This document shows, piece by piece, positions 31,852 to 40,938 of a stretch of DNA of 64,000 nt. The notes under the pieces were generated by a model that searched no databases, was not told where the DNA came from, and was given only the letters and a program-made list of their open reading frames with translations. A program made the translations under genes and the position numbers. Location: contig JAZPYE010000018.1 in the NCBI GenBank assembly GCA_045544035.1, forward strand, positions 54,087-118,086, given 5' to 3'. This stretch comes from SIG587 sp045544035 (lineage in GTDB: Bacteria; Bacillota; Clostridia; Oscillospirales; Acutalibacteraceae). The first letter of the stretch is position 1; every line of letters starts with the position of its first letter.

Positions 31852-33066
31852 TTAGGTGCGATAGTCACCGTTAATTTTAACATAATCATAAGTAAGGTCA
31901 CAGCCCCAGGCAGTGGAGCTAGCCTCACCCGAATTTAAATTCACAAGGATTTCAATTTCGCTCTCTAGCAAAATTTCCTTGGCAATTTCCTCGCTGAACT
32001 CTATGCCGCTTCCCATTTTGCAAACGGCAATTTCGCCCTTTGCCGATTTAAAGGAAACATCAATTTTATTAATGTCAACTGTAGCGCCCGAATAACCGAT
32101 AGCGCAAAGCACTCTGCCCCAGTTGGCATCGGCGCCGAACATTGCCGCCTTTAAAAGGGAGGAGCATATAACGCTTTTTGCAACGGTTTTGGCAGTAGCC
32201 TTATCGGCGGCACCGCTTACCTTACATTCAAGGAGTTTTGTTGCGCCCTCGCCATCCCCCGCAATCATTCTGCAAAGGTGAACGGTTACGGTGTTAAGTG
32301 CCTTCATAAAGGTGTCAAAATCCTCGCCCTCGGCAGTAATTTCGGTATTTTCCGCCTGGCCGTTAGCAAGGATAACAACCATATCGTTAGTTGAGGTGTC
32401 ACCATCAATGCTAATCATATTAAAGGTGTCTGCAATGTCACCAGAAAGTGCCTTTTGAAGCATATCTCTTGAAATTTTAACATCACTGGTTAAAAACACA
32501 AGCATCGTTGCCATATTAGGGTGAATCATTCCGCTACCCTTGGCAATTCCGCCAAGGCGGCAGGTTTTGCCACCAATCTCAAATTCAACTGCAATTTCCT
32601 TATGTACCGTGTCGGTGGTCATAATCGCCTGAGCGGCGGATAAACCATTATCACAGGATAGCCCTTTCACAAGTTCAGGTATGCCGTTTTCAATAGGCTC
32701 TAAATTAAGGGGCTGACCGATAACGCCTGTGGAAGCCACCACAACATCATCGGGATTTATTTTAATTGCATTGGCAACAAGTTCGCTCATTTTTTCGGCA
32801 ATTTCCTCGCCATCACTATTGCAGGTGTTGGCGTTTCCGCTATTGCAGATAACAGCCCTTGCTATGCCGTTTTCAATGTGCTTTTTGGTAACCAAAAGGG
32901 GGGCGCCCTTAACTAGATTAGTTGTGTAAACTGCGGCGGCTGTGGCAGGGGTTTCACTTACAATAAGAGCCAAATCCTTTTTAGACTGATTTTTTCTTAT
33001 TCCGCAGTGAATTCCGTTTGCCTTAAAGCCCTTGGCGGCACACACGCCGCCCTTAATAATATTCAT
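31852..33066 (-). CDS. argJ: Glutamate N-acetyltransferase / ornithine acetyltransferase
   Basis: The 404-residue precursor has the self-cleavage site in GMIHPNMATMLVF (about 184-196), where the threonine of ATML becomes the nucleophile of the beta chain. AKGSGM precedes it. It transfers acetyl from N-acetylornithine to glutamate, closing the acetyl cycle. No separate argA or argE is in the operon. Whether it also uses acetyl-CoA (the bifunctional type) cannot be told by eye. It lies between argC (5-base gap) and argB. Confidence 0.95.
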   Translation of the reverse strand: MNIIKGGVCAAKGFKANGIHCGIRKNQSKKDLALIVSETPATAAAVYTTNLVKGAPLLVTKKHIENGIARAVICNSGNANTCNSDGEEIAEKMSELVANAIKINPDDVVVASTGVIGQPLNLEPIENGIPELVKGLSCDNGLSAAQAIMTTDTVHKEIAVEFEIGGKTCRLGGIAKGSGMIHPNMATMLVFLTSDVKISRDMLQKALSGDIADTFNMISIDGDTSTNDMVVILANGQAENTEITAEGEDFDTFMKALNTVTVHLCRMIAGDGEGATKLLECKVSGAADKATAKTVAKSVICSSLLKAAMFGADANWGRVLCAIGYSGATVDINKIDVSFKSAKGEIAVCKMGSGIEFSEEIAKEILLESEIEILVNLNSGEASSTAWGCDLTYDYVKINGDYRT

Positions 33067-33071
33067 TTTTC

Positions 33072-33998
33072 TTATTCCTCCACAAGACCTGTGTTTTCTT
33101 TGACACCCAATAAAATGTTCATATTCTGAATGGCGGCGCCCGAAGCGCCCTTGCCTAAATTATCATAAATTGCGGTGAGGATAATTCTCTCATCATTTCC
33201 CGAAAGGGTAAGCAGCATATCATCGCGACCTGAATACTTTGCGGCAGATAAAAATCCGCCATCATCAGCGTTATCCAAAAAGCGGACAAGGCCATCTTTA
33301 TAATAATTTTTATAAATGTTTTTAATGTCGCAAATGTCGCCCTTAATATCCTTTTTGAAAAGGGGAACGCAAACCTGCATACCGCTATAAAAAGGGGCAA
33401 CAATGGGGCAAAAGGCAGGAGAAAATTCAATACCCGAAATTTTAACCATTTCTTTAAGGTGCTTATGCTCTTGTGTCAGACCATACTGCCTTGGGGCACC
33501 AAGTAAAGGAGAACGGTTTTTATCCTCATATTCGGCAATCATTTTTTTACCGCCGCCCGAATAGCCTGTAAGGGACCAGCAGGAAAGGGCGGTGTCGGGC
33601 TTTAAAAATCCCTCATCAATTAAAGGCTTAACAAGGGCGATAAAGCCGCTTGCGTGACAACCGGGGTTTGCAATTCTAAGGGAGTTTTTAATTTTTTCCT
33701 TGTAGCCCTTAAGCTCGCTAAAGCCATAAGCCCAGTCATCATTAACGCGGTGGGCGGTTGAAGTGTCAATAACGGCGGTGTGGCTGTTTTCAATAAGGCT
33801 TACCGCCTCTATTGCCGCGGCATCGGGCAGGCACAAAAAGGCAATGTCTGCACCATTTAGCGCTTCCTTTCTTGCCGCCGTATCCTTTCTAAACTCCTCA
33901 CAAAGGGTTATAAGCTCAATATCATTTCTATTTTTTAAACGGTCGTGAATGCGAAGACCTGTTGTACCTGCGCTGCCGTCAATAAAAACCTTTGTCAT
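33072..33998 (-). CDS. argC: N-acetyl-gamma-glutamyl-phosphate reductase, short type
   Basis: The 308-residue protein begins VFIDGSAGTTGLRIHDRLKN, with the nucleotide-binding GSAGTTG loop, and has the catalytic cysteine in IANPGCHASGFIAL (about 108-121). At about 310 residues and with this N-terminus it is of the shorter type 2 argC family rather than the 340-residue type. It reduces acylphosphate to semialdehyde with NADPH. Its start overlaps the argH stop by one base. Confidence 0.94.
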   Translation of the reverse strand: MTKVFIDGSAGTTGLRIHDRLKNRNDIELITLCEEFRKDTAARKEALNGADIAFLCLPDAAAIEAVSLIENSHTAVIDTSTAHRVNDDWAYGFSELKGYKEKIKNSLRIANPGCHASGFIALVKPLIDEGFLKPDTALSCWSLTGYSGGGKKMIAEYEDKNRSPLLGAPRQYGLTQEHKHLKEMVKISGIEFSPAFCPIVAPFYSGMQVCVPLFKKDIKGDICDIKNIYKNYYKDGLVRFLDNADDGGFLSAAKYSGRDDMLLTLSGNDERIILTAIYDNLGKGASGAAIQNMNILLGVKENTGLVEE

Positions 33999-35371
33999 TA
34001 CTTTATCTTTTCCTTTACTGCCTCAATTTGCTCTTCCACCGATTTAACCGAGGTTCCGCCCTTTGAAATGCGTTTTGCAACGCAGGTTTCAAGGGAGATT
34101 TCATGGAATAAATCATTTTCGAACAAATCGCTGTGTTTTTTATATTCCTCTAAGGTCAGCGTTTCAAGGATCTTATTTTCCTTTATGCACTGCGCCACAA
34201 TTTCGCCCGAAATTTTATAGGCTGTTCTAAATGGCAGACCTTTTTTAACGAGATAGTCGGCAAGGTCGGTGGCGTTAATAAAGCCTTTGCCTGCCGCCGC
34301 TCTCATATTATCCTCGCAAACAGTGAGGGTGGAAATCATACCCTCGAAAACCTTAAGGCACATTTTTACCGTGTCGCAGGTGTCGAAAATGCCTTCCTTA
34401 TCCTCCTGCATATCCTTATTGTAGGCAAGGGGCAGACCCTTTAAAACGGTTAGAATGGACATTAAATTACCGTAAACCCTGCCCGTTTTGCCGCGAACCA
34501 GCTCGGCCATATCGGGGTTTTTCTTTTGGGGCATAATTGAGGAGCCTGTTGTGTAGGCATCGGAAAGTTCAATAAACTTAAACTCCCAGCTTGACCACAA
34601 AATGATTTCCTCGCTGAAGCGGGATAGATGCATCATAAGAACGGAAAGGGCACTGCCTAGTTCAGCAACAAAATCTCTATCTGAAACGCCATCAAGAGAA
34701 TTTAGGCAAATGCCATCAAAGCCTAGTTTTTTCGCCTCGAAATATCTATCGGTATCATAGGTGGTGCCGGCAAGAGCGCAGCAACCAATGGGGCTTATGT
34801 TCATTCTTTTTCTGGTATCAGCGAGCCTGTCCAAATCACGAAGCAGCATAAAGGCATAGGCCATTAAATGGTGACCGAAGGTTATAGGCTGTGCCCTTTG
34901 TAGATGGGTGTAGCCCGGCATAATAACGCCTTTATTCTGATGTGCTCTTTCTAAAATTGCCTCAATAAGCTTTTTAACAAGGCAGCTGATTTCATCGGTT
35001 TCGGCCCTTAAGTACATTCTTATATCAAGGGCAACCTGGTCGTTTCTGCTCCTTGCGGTGTGCAGTTTTTTGCCAACATCCCCAAGGCGGGAGGTTAATT
35101 CCTGCTCAACAAACATATGAATGTCCTCGCAGGTTAAATCAATTTGAAGGTTGCCGTTTTCAAGGTCGTTTAAAATGGCTTCAAGGCCGACAATGAGTGT
35201 GTCGGCCTCGTCTTTTTCTATAATACCTTGTGCGGCCAGCATTGCGGCGTGCGCCATACTGCCCGTAATATCCTGCTTATACATTCGGCTGTCAAAATGA
35301 ATGGATGAATTAAAATCATCGGCGATTTGTTCGGTTACGCCGTCAGTTCTGCCGGCCCACATTTTAGCCAT
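33998..35371 (-). CDS. argH: Argininosuccinate lyase
   Basis: The 457-residue protein begins MAKMWAGRTDGVTEQIADDF and carries the signature GSSIMPQKKNPDMAELVRGK (about 276-295). It also has HTARSRNDQVALDIRMYLR (about 103-121) and HLQRAQPITFGHH. It splits argininosuccinate to arginine and fumarate. It follows argG by 20 bases and overlaps argC by one base. Confidence 0.97.
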   Translation of the reverse strand: MAKMWAGRTDGVTEQIADDFNSSIHFDSRMYKQDITGSMAHAAMLAAQGIIEKDEADTLIVGLEAILNDLENGNLQIDLTCEDIHMFVEQELTSRLGDVGKKLHTARSRNDQVALDIRMYLRAETDEISCLVKKLIEAILERAHQNKGVIMPGYTHLQRAQPITFGHHLMAYAFMLLRDLDRLADTRKRMNISPIGCCALAGTTYDTDRYFEAKKLGFDGICLNSLDGVSDRDFVAELGSALSVLMMHLSRFSEEIILWSSWEFKFIELSDAYTTGSSIMPQKKNPDMAELVRGKTGRVYGNLMSILTVLKGLPLAYNKDMQEDKEGIFDTCDTVKMCLKVFEGMISTLTVCEDNMRAAAGKGFINATDLADYLVKKGLPFRTAYKISGEIVAQCIKENKILETLTLEEYKKHSDLFENDLFHEISLETCVAKRISKGGTSVKSVEEQIEAVKEKIK

Positions 35372-35391
35372 AGAAAAATATCCTTTCGGTA

Positions 35392-36615
35392 TTATTTTTT
35401 GTTCTTCTTATCAACCATAGCCTGAACCTTAATGGGCAGTCCATAAAGGTTGATAAAGCCTGCGGAATCCTTTTGGTCATAATCACTCTCTCCAAAGGTG
35501 GCAATTTCCTCGCTGTAAAGAGAATAATCACTCCAAACACCTGCGTTAATAATGTTGCCCTTGTAGAGCTTTAATCTTACCTTACCTGTAACGGTTTCTT
35601 GAGTTTTGTCAACAAAGGCGGAAAGAGCCTCACGGAGGGGTGTGAACCACTGACCGTTATAAACAAGTTCTGCAAAGGTGATGGAAAGGCGCTGTTTTTC
35701 GTGCAGGGTCATTTTGTCAAGACAAATGGACTCTAAAACGCTGTGAGCCTTATAAAGAATGGTGCCGCCGGGGGTTTCATAAACGCCACGGCATTTCATA
35801 CCAACGAGGCGGTTTTCAACAATGTCGATAATACCAATACCGTTTGCGCCGCCAAGCTCGTTAAGCTTTAAAATGATGCTTTTGGCCGACATCTTTTCGC
35901 CATCAAGTGCTACGGGAACGCCCTTTTCAAAATCTAAAGTAACGTATGTGGGCTTATCGGGTGCCTGAATGGGGGAAACACCCATTTCGAGGAAGCCTTC
36001 CTTTTCGTAAAGGGGCTCATTACCTGTATCCTCTAAATCCATTCCCTCGTGGGATAGGTGCCAAAGGTTTTTATCCTTTGAGTAGTTGGTTTCTCTATTT
36101 ATTTTAAGAGGAATATTGTGGGCCTCGGCATATTCAATTTCCTCTTCGCGGGATTTAATATCCCACTCGCGCCAAGGGGCGATAATAGGCATATCGGGAG
36201 CAAAGTGCTTAATTGTCAGTTCAAAACGAACCTGGTCGTTGCCTTTTCCTGTGCAGCCGTGACAAATGGCATCGGCATTTTCTTTTATTGCAATGTCAAC
36301 AAGGCCCTTTGCAATGCAGGGGCGAGCGTGGCTGGTGCCCAGCAGATAATCCTCATAAACTGCGCCTGCTTTTACGCAAGGGATAATGTAATCATCGACA
36401 TATTCCTCGGTTAAATCAAGAACATAAAGCTTTGATGCACCGGTCTTTATTGCCTTTTCCTCAAGACCCTCAAGCTCATCTGCCTGGCCAACATTGCCCG
36501 AAACGGCAATAACCTCGCAGTTGTTGTAATTCTCTTTGAGCCAAGGGATGATGATGGATGTATCAAGTCCGCCGGAGTAGGCAAGAACAACCTTTTTAAT
36601 GTTTTCTTTATTCAT
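35392..36615 (-). CDS. argG: Argininosuccinate synthase
   Basis: The 407-residue ATP pyrophosphatase begins KVVLAYSGGLDTSIIIPWLK with the PP-motif SGGLDTS near residue 14. It has GCTGKGNDQVRFELT (about 119-133) and the REWDIKSREEEIEYA segment. It joins citrulline and aspartate. It is the first gene of the seven-gene arginine operon, whose promoter and ARG-box-like sites lie directly upstream. Confidence 0.97.
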   Translation of the reverse strand: MNKENIKKVVLAYSGGLDTSIIIPWLKENYNNCEVIAVSGNVGQADELEGLEEKAIKTGASKLYVLDLTEEYVDDYIIPCVKAGAVYEDYLLGTSHARPCIAKGLVDIAIKENADAICHGCTGKGNDQVRFELTIKHFAPDMPIIAPWREWDIKSREEEIEYAEAHNIPLKINRETNYSKDKNLWHLSHEGMDLEDTGNEPLYEKEGFLEMGVSPIQAPDKPTYVTLDFEKGVPVALDGEKMSAKSIILKLNELGGANGIGIIDIVENRLVGMKCRGVYETPGGTILYKAHSVLESICLDKMTLHEKQRLSITFAELVYNGQWFTPLREALSAFVDKTQETVTGKVRLKLYKGNIINAGVWSDYSLYSEEIATFGESDYDQKDSAGFINLYGLPIKVQAMVDKKNKK

Positions 36616-36628
36616 ATCAGTGACCTCC

Positions 36629-36735
36629 TGAATAATTATGCAGCAATTATATAATATTTAAAGGTAATTGTCAAGGTTTTATTCATAAATATTCATAAAA
36701 TTCATAACTTTATGCAAATTATATGCAAAAGACAA
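36629..36735 (-). promoter_or_regulatory. Arginine operon promoter with ARG-box-like operators
   Basis: On the minus strand TTGACA (36674-36669) and TATAAT (36651-36646) have a perfect 17-base spacer. Just downstream, TGAATAATTATGCA (36629-36642) matches the dyad of ArgR/AhrC boxes. Upstream of the -35, ATTCAT occurs three times (36681-36706) and ATGCAA twice (36712-36728) at roughly helical spacing, further half-sites for a hexameric arginine repressor. ArgR itself is not encoded here. Confidence 0.7.
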
Positions 36736-36748
36736 AGTGGCGACTTTG
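36733..36748 (-). terminator. Weak terminator after the histidine operon
   Basis: CAAAGT (36733-36738) pairs with ACTTTG (36743-36748) around a GGCG loop; read leftward TCTTTTGC follows. The stem is short, so some his transcription may enter the arg promoter region. Confidence 0.4.
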
Positions 36749-36822
36749 CTTTTGGGCAAAATCACCACATAAAATCCTTAAATTTGGAGATTTGGAGAAA
36801 TTTTTATGCAAAAAATATGCAA

Positions 36823-37605
36823 TTAAAGGGTAACAACCCTCGGCAAAATTCCTTTTTCACTTAAAATCTTGTACCATTTGCCAAATTCATAGCATAAATT
36901 ATCTCTACTGTGGGCATCGGAACTGAAAATAACGCTGCCGCCCTTTTCTTTAATATGCTTTAAAATGAAATAGGCAGGGTAGGGGCTATCTTTGTAGCCT
37001 CGAGAAATGGCGCCTGTGTTAATTTCAAAGGGAATGTTTTTCGGCATCAGCGCATCGGCCGCATTTATTGCCGCATTTTTATAACGAGGGCAAGTAGCAT
37101 CAAAAAGGCAGTTATCTTTATTTAACTTTGTAATAAGGTCAATGTGACCGACAATGTCAATGTCCCTTTCTTTGAGGCTGGCAACACAACGGTAATATTC
37201 TTCGGCAAGGGCCAGCATATCACCGCCGAAATGTTTTTTTGCCGCATTAATTAAAATTTCCTTGCTTGCATCAACGGTTATAATTTCATCGCCAAGTTTT
37301 ATGTAATGCACCGAGCCTATGCGGTAGTCAAAAGGCAGTTTCGGCGCCTCAGATAAAAGGTCAAGTTCAATGCCGCAAAGGATTTGAATTTTTTCCTTAT
37401 ATTTTTCCTTTAAGGCGTTTATCTCCTTAAAATATTTTTCGGTGCCTTCCTCGCTCATTGAATAGTCCCTATCAAAAGGAGTAAAGGAATGCCCTGAAAA
37501 ACCGATTTTTGAAAGCCCCAAACGAATAGCGGCATTAACCATTTCCTCAGCGGTGTTTTTGCCATCACAAAATTGGGTGTGTGTGTGGAAATCGGTTAAA
37601 ATCAT
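36823..37605 (-). CDS. hisK: Histidinol-phosphatase, PHP type
   Basis: The 260-residue protein has the PHP metal-site motifs: DFHTHTQFCDGKNTAEEM (residues 5-22), GFSGHSF (about 35-41), CGIELDLL (about 77-84), VGHIDLI and SSDAHSRDNL near the end. It removes phosphate from histidinol phosphate. It overlaps hisIE by four bases and is the last gene of the his operon. The fused HisB phosphatase is absent here, so this enzyme fills that step. Confidence 0.92.
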   Translation of the reverse strand: MILTDFHTHTQFCDGKNTAEEMVNAAIRLGLSKIGFSGHSFTPFDRDYSMSEEGTEKYFKEINALKEKYKEKIQILCGIELDLLSEAPKLPFDYRIGSVHYIKLGDEIITVDASKEILINAAKKHFGGDMLALAEEYYRCVASLKERDIDIVGHIDLITKLNKDNCLFDATCPRYKNAAINAADALMPKNIPFEINTGAISRGYKDSPYPAYFILKHIKEKGGSVIFSSDAHSRDNLCYEFGKWYKILSEKGILPRVVTL

Positions 37606-38252
37606 TTTGTCATTTTCTCCTGCTTAACCTTGTGGTCAATAATGTGGCGGGAGGCAAGTTCACGCCTTACATCCTCAAGGGAAATGCCCATTTCTATCAT
37701 AAGAACCAAAATGTGATAAGTAAGGTCGGCAATTTCATAAACGGTTTCTTTTTTGTCATCAGCCTTGCCTGCAATGATAACCTCGGTTGACTCTTCTCCC
37801 ACCTTTTTGAGAATTTTATCAATTCCCTTTTCGAAAAGGTAGGAGGTGTAGGAGCCCTCTTTTTTCTCCGCTTTTCTGCCAACAAGCATTTCCATAAGAC
37901 CGTTAAGAGAAAATTCCTTTAAGTCTTCGCTTTCATAAACGGTGTTTGTAAAGCAGGAATCAGTCCCCTTGTGGCAGGCGGGACCATCTTTCTCAACAAC
38001 AACGGTTAAGGCATCATTATCACAGTCGGCTGTGATGGAAACAATGTGCTGGTAGTTGCCGCTGGTTTCACCTTTGAGCCATAGTTCCTGCCGGGACCTA
38101 CTGTAAAAGCAGGTGAGTCCTTTTTCCATGGAAATTTTAAGGCTTTCCTTGTTCATATAGGCCAAAGTCAGCACCTTTTTAGAGTGTGCATCCACAACAA
38201 TAGCAGGGATAAGACCCTTTTCATCAAATTTTAAAGTGTTAATATCAATCAT
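37602..38252 (-). CDS. hisI: Bifunctional phosphoribosyl-AMP cyclohydrolase / phosphoribosyl-ATP pyrophosphatase
   Basis: The 216-residue protein fuses HisI (about 1-110) and HisE (about 115-205). The HisI part has YMNKESL, TCFYSRSRQELWLKGE and the metal residues in TADCDNDALTV and GPACHKG. The HisE part contains YTSYLFEKGIDKILKKVGEE and ADLTYHILVLM. It performs the second and third steps of histidine synthesis. It follows hisF by three bases. Confidence 0.95.
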   Translation of the reverse strand: MIDINTLKFDEKGLIPAIVVDAHSKKVLTLAYMNKESLKISMEKGLTCFYSRSRQELWLKGETSGNYQHIVSITADCDNDALTVVVEKDGPACHKGTDSCFTNTVYESEDLKEFSLNGLMEMLVGRKAEKKEGSYTSYLFEKGIDKILKKVGEESTEVIIAGKADDKKETVYEIADLTYHILVLMIEMGISLEDVRRELASRHIIDHKVKQEKMTK

Positions 38253-38255
38253 TTT

Positions 38256-39014
38256 TTATAACCTCACAGAAATTCCGTTTTGTTTTAAGTTATTCTTAAG
38301 GTCGGAAATTTTAACCTCACCGAAATGGAAAATTGAAGCGGCAAGACCTGCATCAACCTTTGGAAGCGTTTTAAAAAGTTTTGTAAAATGCTCAATGTTT
38401 CCGGCTCCCCCTGATGCAATAACAGGAACGCTTACGGCGTTACATACGGCATCGAGCATCTCTAAATCGAAGCCGCCCTTAACACCATCGGTGTCAATGG
38501 AGTTAACAACCACTTCACCTGCTCCCATATCAACACAGCGCTTTATCCAGTCAATGGCTTCCATTCCTGTGTTATCTCTGCCGCCACGGGCAAAAACACG
38601 GAAAATGCCATCAACACGCTTAATATCAACCGAGAGCACTACGCATTGGTCGCCATAAAGCTTTGCCGCCTCGCCTATAAGGTTGGGATTTTTAATGGCG
38701 CCGGAATTCACACTCACCTTATCGGCGCCGCATTTTAAAACGCGGTCAAAATCGGCTACTGTGTTAATGCCGCCGCCAACGGTCAGGGGAATAAATATCT
38801 GGCTTGCAACCTCGGTTAAAATATCGGTAAAAAGGCGCCTGCCTTCAGCTGAAGCCGTAATGTCATAAAACACAAGCTCATCGGCGCCGGCACAGCTATA
38901 ATATCGGGCTAAATCAACGGGGGAGGAAACATCACTAAGCCCCTCAAAGTTAACGCCCTTAACCACCCTGCCGTTTTTTACATCAAGGCAGGGGATAATT
39001 CGTTTGGTTATCAT
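38256..39014 (-). CDS. hisF: Imidazole glycerol phosphate synthase, cyclase subunit
   Basis: The 252-residue TIM barrel begins ITKRIIPCLDVKNGRVVKGV with the first catalytic aspartate (D11), and has the second in GVKGGFDLEML after NSIDTDG (about 173-185). VGGGINTVADFDRVL and ASGGAGNIEHF bind phosphates. It forms a complex with HisH, ammonia passing through the barrel. It is adjacent to hisA with no gap. Confidence 0.96.
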   Translation of the reverse strand: MITKRIIPCLDVKNGRVVKGVNFEGLSDVSSPVDLARYYSCAGADELVFYDITASAEGRRLFTDILTEVASQIFIPLTVGGGINTVADFDRVLKCGADKVSVNSGAIKNPNLIGEAAKLYGDQCVVLSVDIKRVDGIFRVFARGGRDNTGMEAIDWIKRCVDMGAGEVVVNSIDTDGVKGGFDLEMLDAVCNAVSVPVIASGGAGNIEHFTKLFKTLPKVDAGLAASIFHFGEVKISDLKNNLKQNGISVRL

Positions 39015-39728
39015 TTATTTTGCCACCTCTAAAGCCTCTTTAAGGTCAATGGCGCCCAAATAATAAGCCTTGCCGATTATGGCGCCGTAAATGTTTTGCT
39101 CACGCAGTTTTTTAACATCAGAAATAGAGGAAACACCGCCCGAAGCAATAGTGTTAAAGGAAAAACGGTTTTTAAGCTCTTTATATAAACTATGGTTGGT
39201 GCCCTGCATGGCGCCATCCTTTGAAATGTCGGTGCAAATGATGGTTTTAACACCTAAATTTTCAAGTTTTTTGCAAAATTCAAAAGCATTAATGCCGCCC
39301 GTTTCGGTCCAGCCCGAAACGGCAACCTCGCCGTTTTTAATGTCAACGCCAACGGCAATTTTTTCGCCATGCTTTTTAAGAGCCTCTTTTAAAAATGCCT
39401 CATCCTTAACGGCGGCGGTGCCTAAAATAACGCGGTCGGCCCCAAGGGAAATATAGGTGTCAACGGTAGCCATATTCCTTATTCCACCGCCAATTTCGGT
39501 GAAAAGAGATGTGCCTTCAATAAGCTTTTTAACCGTTTCAAGGTTTGGTGTGTCGCCCGTTTTTGCACCCTGCAGGTCAACAAGATGCAGGCATTTTGCC
39601 CCGCAATTCTGAAAATCTAAAGCAATTTCAAGGGGGTTTTCGCTGTAAACGGTCATTTTACTATAATCGCCCTTTAAAAGGCGGACAGCCTTGCCATCAA
39701 ACAAATCAATCGCAGGGAACAAAAGCAT
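39015..39728 (-). CDS. hisA: ProFAR isomerase HisA
   Basis: The 237-residue TIM barrel begins LLFPAIDLFDGKAVRLLKGD with the catalytic aspartate at residue 7. It has EIGGGIRNMATVDTYISLGA (about 77-96) and TDISKDGAMQGTNHSLYKEL (about 166-185). It opens the ribose ring of ProFAR. It is closely related to HisF beside it. It lies three bases after hisH. Confidence 0.96.
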   Translation of the reverse strand: MLLFPAIDLFDGKAVRLLKGDYSKMTVYSENPLEIALDFQNCGAKCLHLVDLQGAKTGDTPNLETVKKLIEGTSLFTEIGGGIRNMATVDTYISLGADRVILGTAAVKDEAFLKEALKKHGEKIAVGVDIKNGEVAVSGWTETGGINAFEFCKKLENLGVKTIICTDISKDGAMQGTNHSLYKELKNRFSFNTIASGGVSSISDVKKLREQNIYGAIIGKAYYLGAIDLKEALEVAK

Positions 39729-39731
39729 TTT

Positions 39732-40349
39732 TTAGTCCTCCAAATCGCAAAACGCTTTTAAAATGTTAAGTCCCGTTTCCCCGCTTTTTTCGGGGTGGAA
39801 CTGACAGCCGAAAACATTGCCGCACTGAACGCTTGCGGTAACATTTATATCATATTCCGCCGTGGCAGTGATATTTTCAGCATTGGTTTTAGCATAAAAC
39901 GAGTGAACAAAATAAACATGGTCCCCATTTTTAATATTTTTAAAAATAGGGGTTTTGTTTTCTGTAAATTCAAGGGCATTCCAGCCCATGTGGGGAATTT
40001 TAAGGTCGCTTTTTATTTCACCTAGAAGGGGTACAATTTCACCTTTTATAAGGCCCAATCCTTCGTGTTCGCCATATTCAAAGCTCTTTTCAAAAAGCAA
40101 CTGCATTCCGAGGCAAATTCCAAGCAGGGGCTTGCCCTTTTTGGCCTCATTTATAATAACCTCTTTAAGCCCCGAAGCGGCAAGTTTCTTTGCGGCATCG
40201 CGAAAAGCGCCAACTCCCGGCAAAATAATTTTATCGGCGGCGCTTAGCTCATCTGCCGTTTTGCAGATTTTAACATCTGCCCCCACCGATAAAAGGGAGC
40301 TTTTAAGGGAGAAAAGATTACCCACACCATAATCAACAATGGCAATCAA
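39732..40349 (-). CDS. hisH: Imidazole glycerol phosphate synthase, glutaminase subunit
   Basis: The product is 205 residues from TTG 40349, nine bases after GGGAG, giving MIAIVDYGVGNLFSLKSSLL, the normal HisH start; upstream in-frame ATGs lie inside hisB. The class I glutaminase triad is present: cysteine in GICLGMQLLFEKS (about 80), and histidine and glutamate in CQFHPEKSGETG (about 185). It supplies ammonia to HisF. Only one base separates it from the hisB stop. Confidence 0.95.
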   Translation of the reverse strand: MIAIVDYGVGNLFSLKSSLLSVGADVKICKTADELSAADKIILPGVGAFRDAAKKLAASGLKEVIINEAKKGKPLLGICLGMQLLFEKSFEYGEHEGLGLIKGEIVPLLGEIKSDLKIPHMGWNALEFTENKTPIFKNIKNGDHVYFVHSFYAKTNAENITATAEYDINVTASVQCGNVFGCQFHPEKSGETGLNILKAFCDLED

Positions 40350-40350
40350 G

Positions 40351-40938
40351 TTATAAAACTCCCTTCGTGGACATAACCTCATCGGCAAAGTTTTCATCAA
40401 TGGCAACGGCCTGCTTTAAAGCGCGGGCAACCGCCTTAAAGGCGCCCTCAATAATGTGGTGAGCGTTAGAGCCGCTGAGCTGATTTATGTGAAGTGTTAT
40501 GTTTGCATTTCTTACGAAGGCATAGAAAAATTCCTCAACAAGCTCGGTGTCAAAGGTGCCAACCTTTTCTTTTCCGGGCTCAAGATTATAACAAAGCAGG
40601 CTTCTGCCCGAAATATCGGTTGCAGCTAAAATAAGGGCCTCATCCATAGGCAGGGTAATATCGCCATAGCGAACGATACCCTTTTTATCTCCTAAAGCCT
40701 CGCTAAAACCAAGACCCAAACAAATGCCTATGTCTTCTACCGTGTGGTGGTCATCAACATAGGTATCCCCCACGCATTTAATATCCAAATCAAACCTTGA
40801 GTGGCGGGCGAAAAGGGTGAGCATATGGTCAAGAAAGCCGCAGCCTGTGTTAATTTCGCAGTTGCCCTTGCCATCAAGATTAAGGGAAAGGGAAATATCG
40901 GTTTCATTTGTTTTTCGGTTTATTGTTGCAGTTCTCAT
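40351..40938 (-). CDS. hisB: Imidazoleglycerol-phosphate dehydratase
   Basis: The 195-residue protein has the two manganese-binding histidine motifs of the family, DDHHTVEDIGICLGLG (about 63-78) and NAHHIIEGAFKAVARAL (about 158-174), plus GCGFLDHMLTLFARHSRFD. There is no phosphatase domain, consistent with the separate hisK. It overlaps hisC by four bases. Confidence 0.96.
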   Translation of the reverse strand: MRTATINRKTNETDISLSLNLDGKGNCEINTGCGFLDHMLTLFARHSRFDLDIKCVGDTYVDDHHTVEDIGICLGLGFSEALGDKKGIVRYGDITLPMDEALILAATDISGRSLLCYNLEPGKEKVGTFDTELVEEFFYAFVRNANITLHINQLSGSNAHHIIEGAFKAVARALKQAVAIDENFADEVMSTKGVL

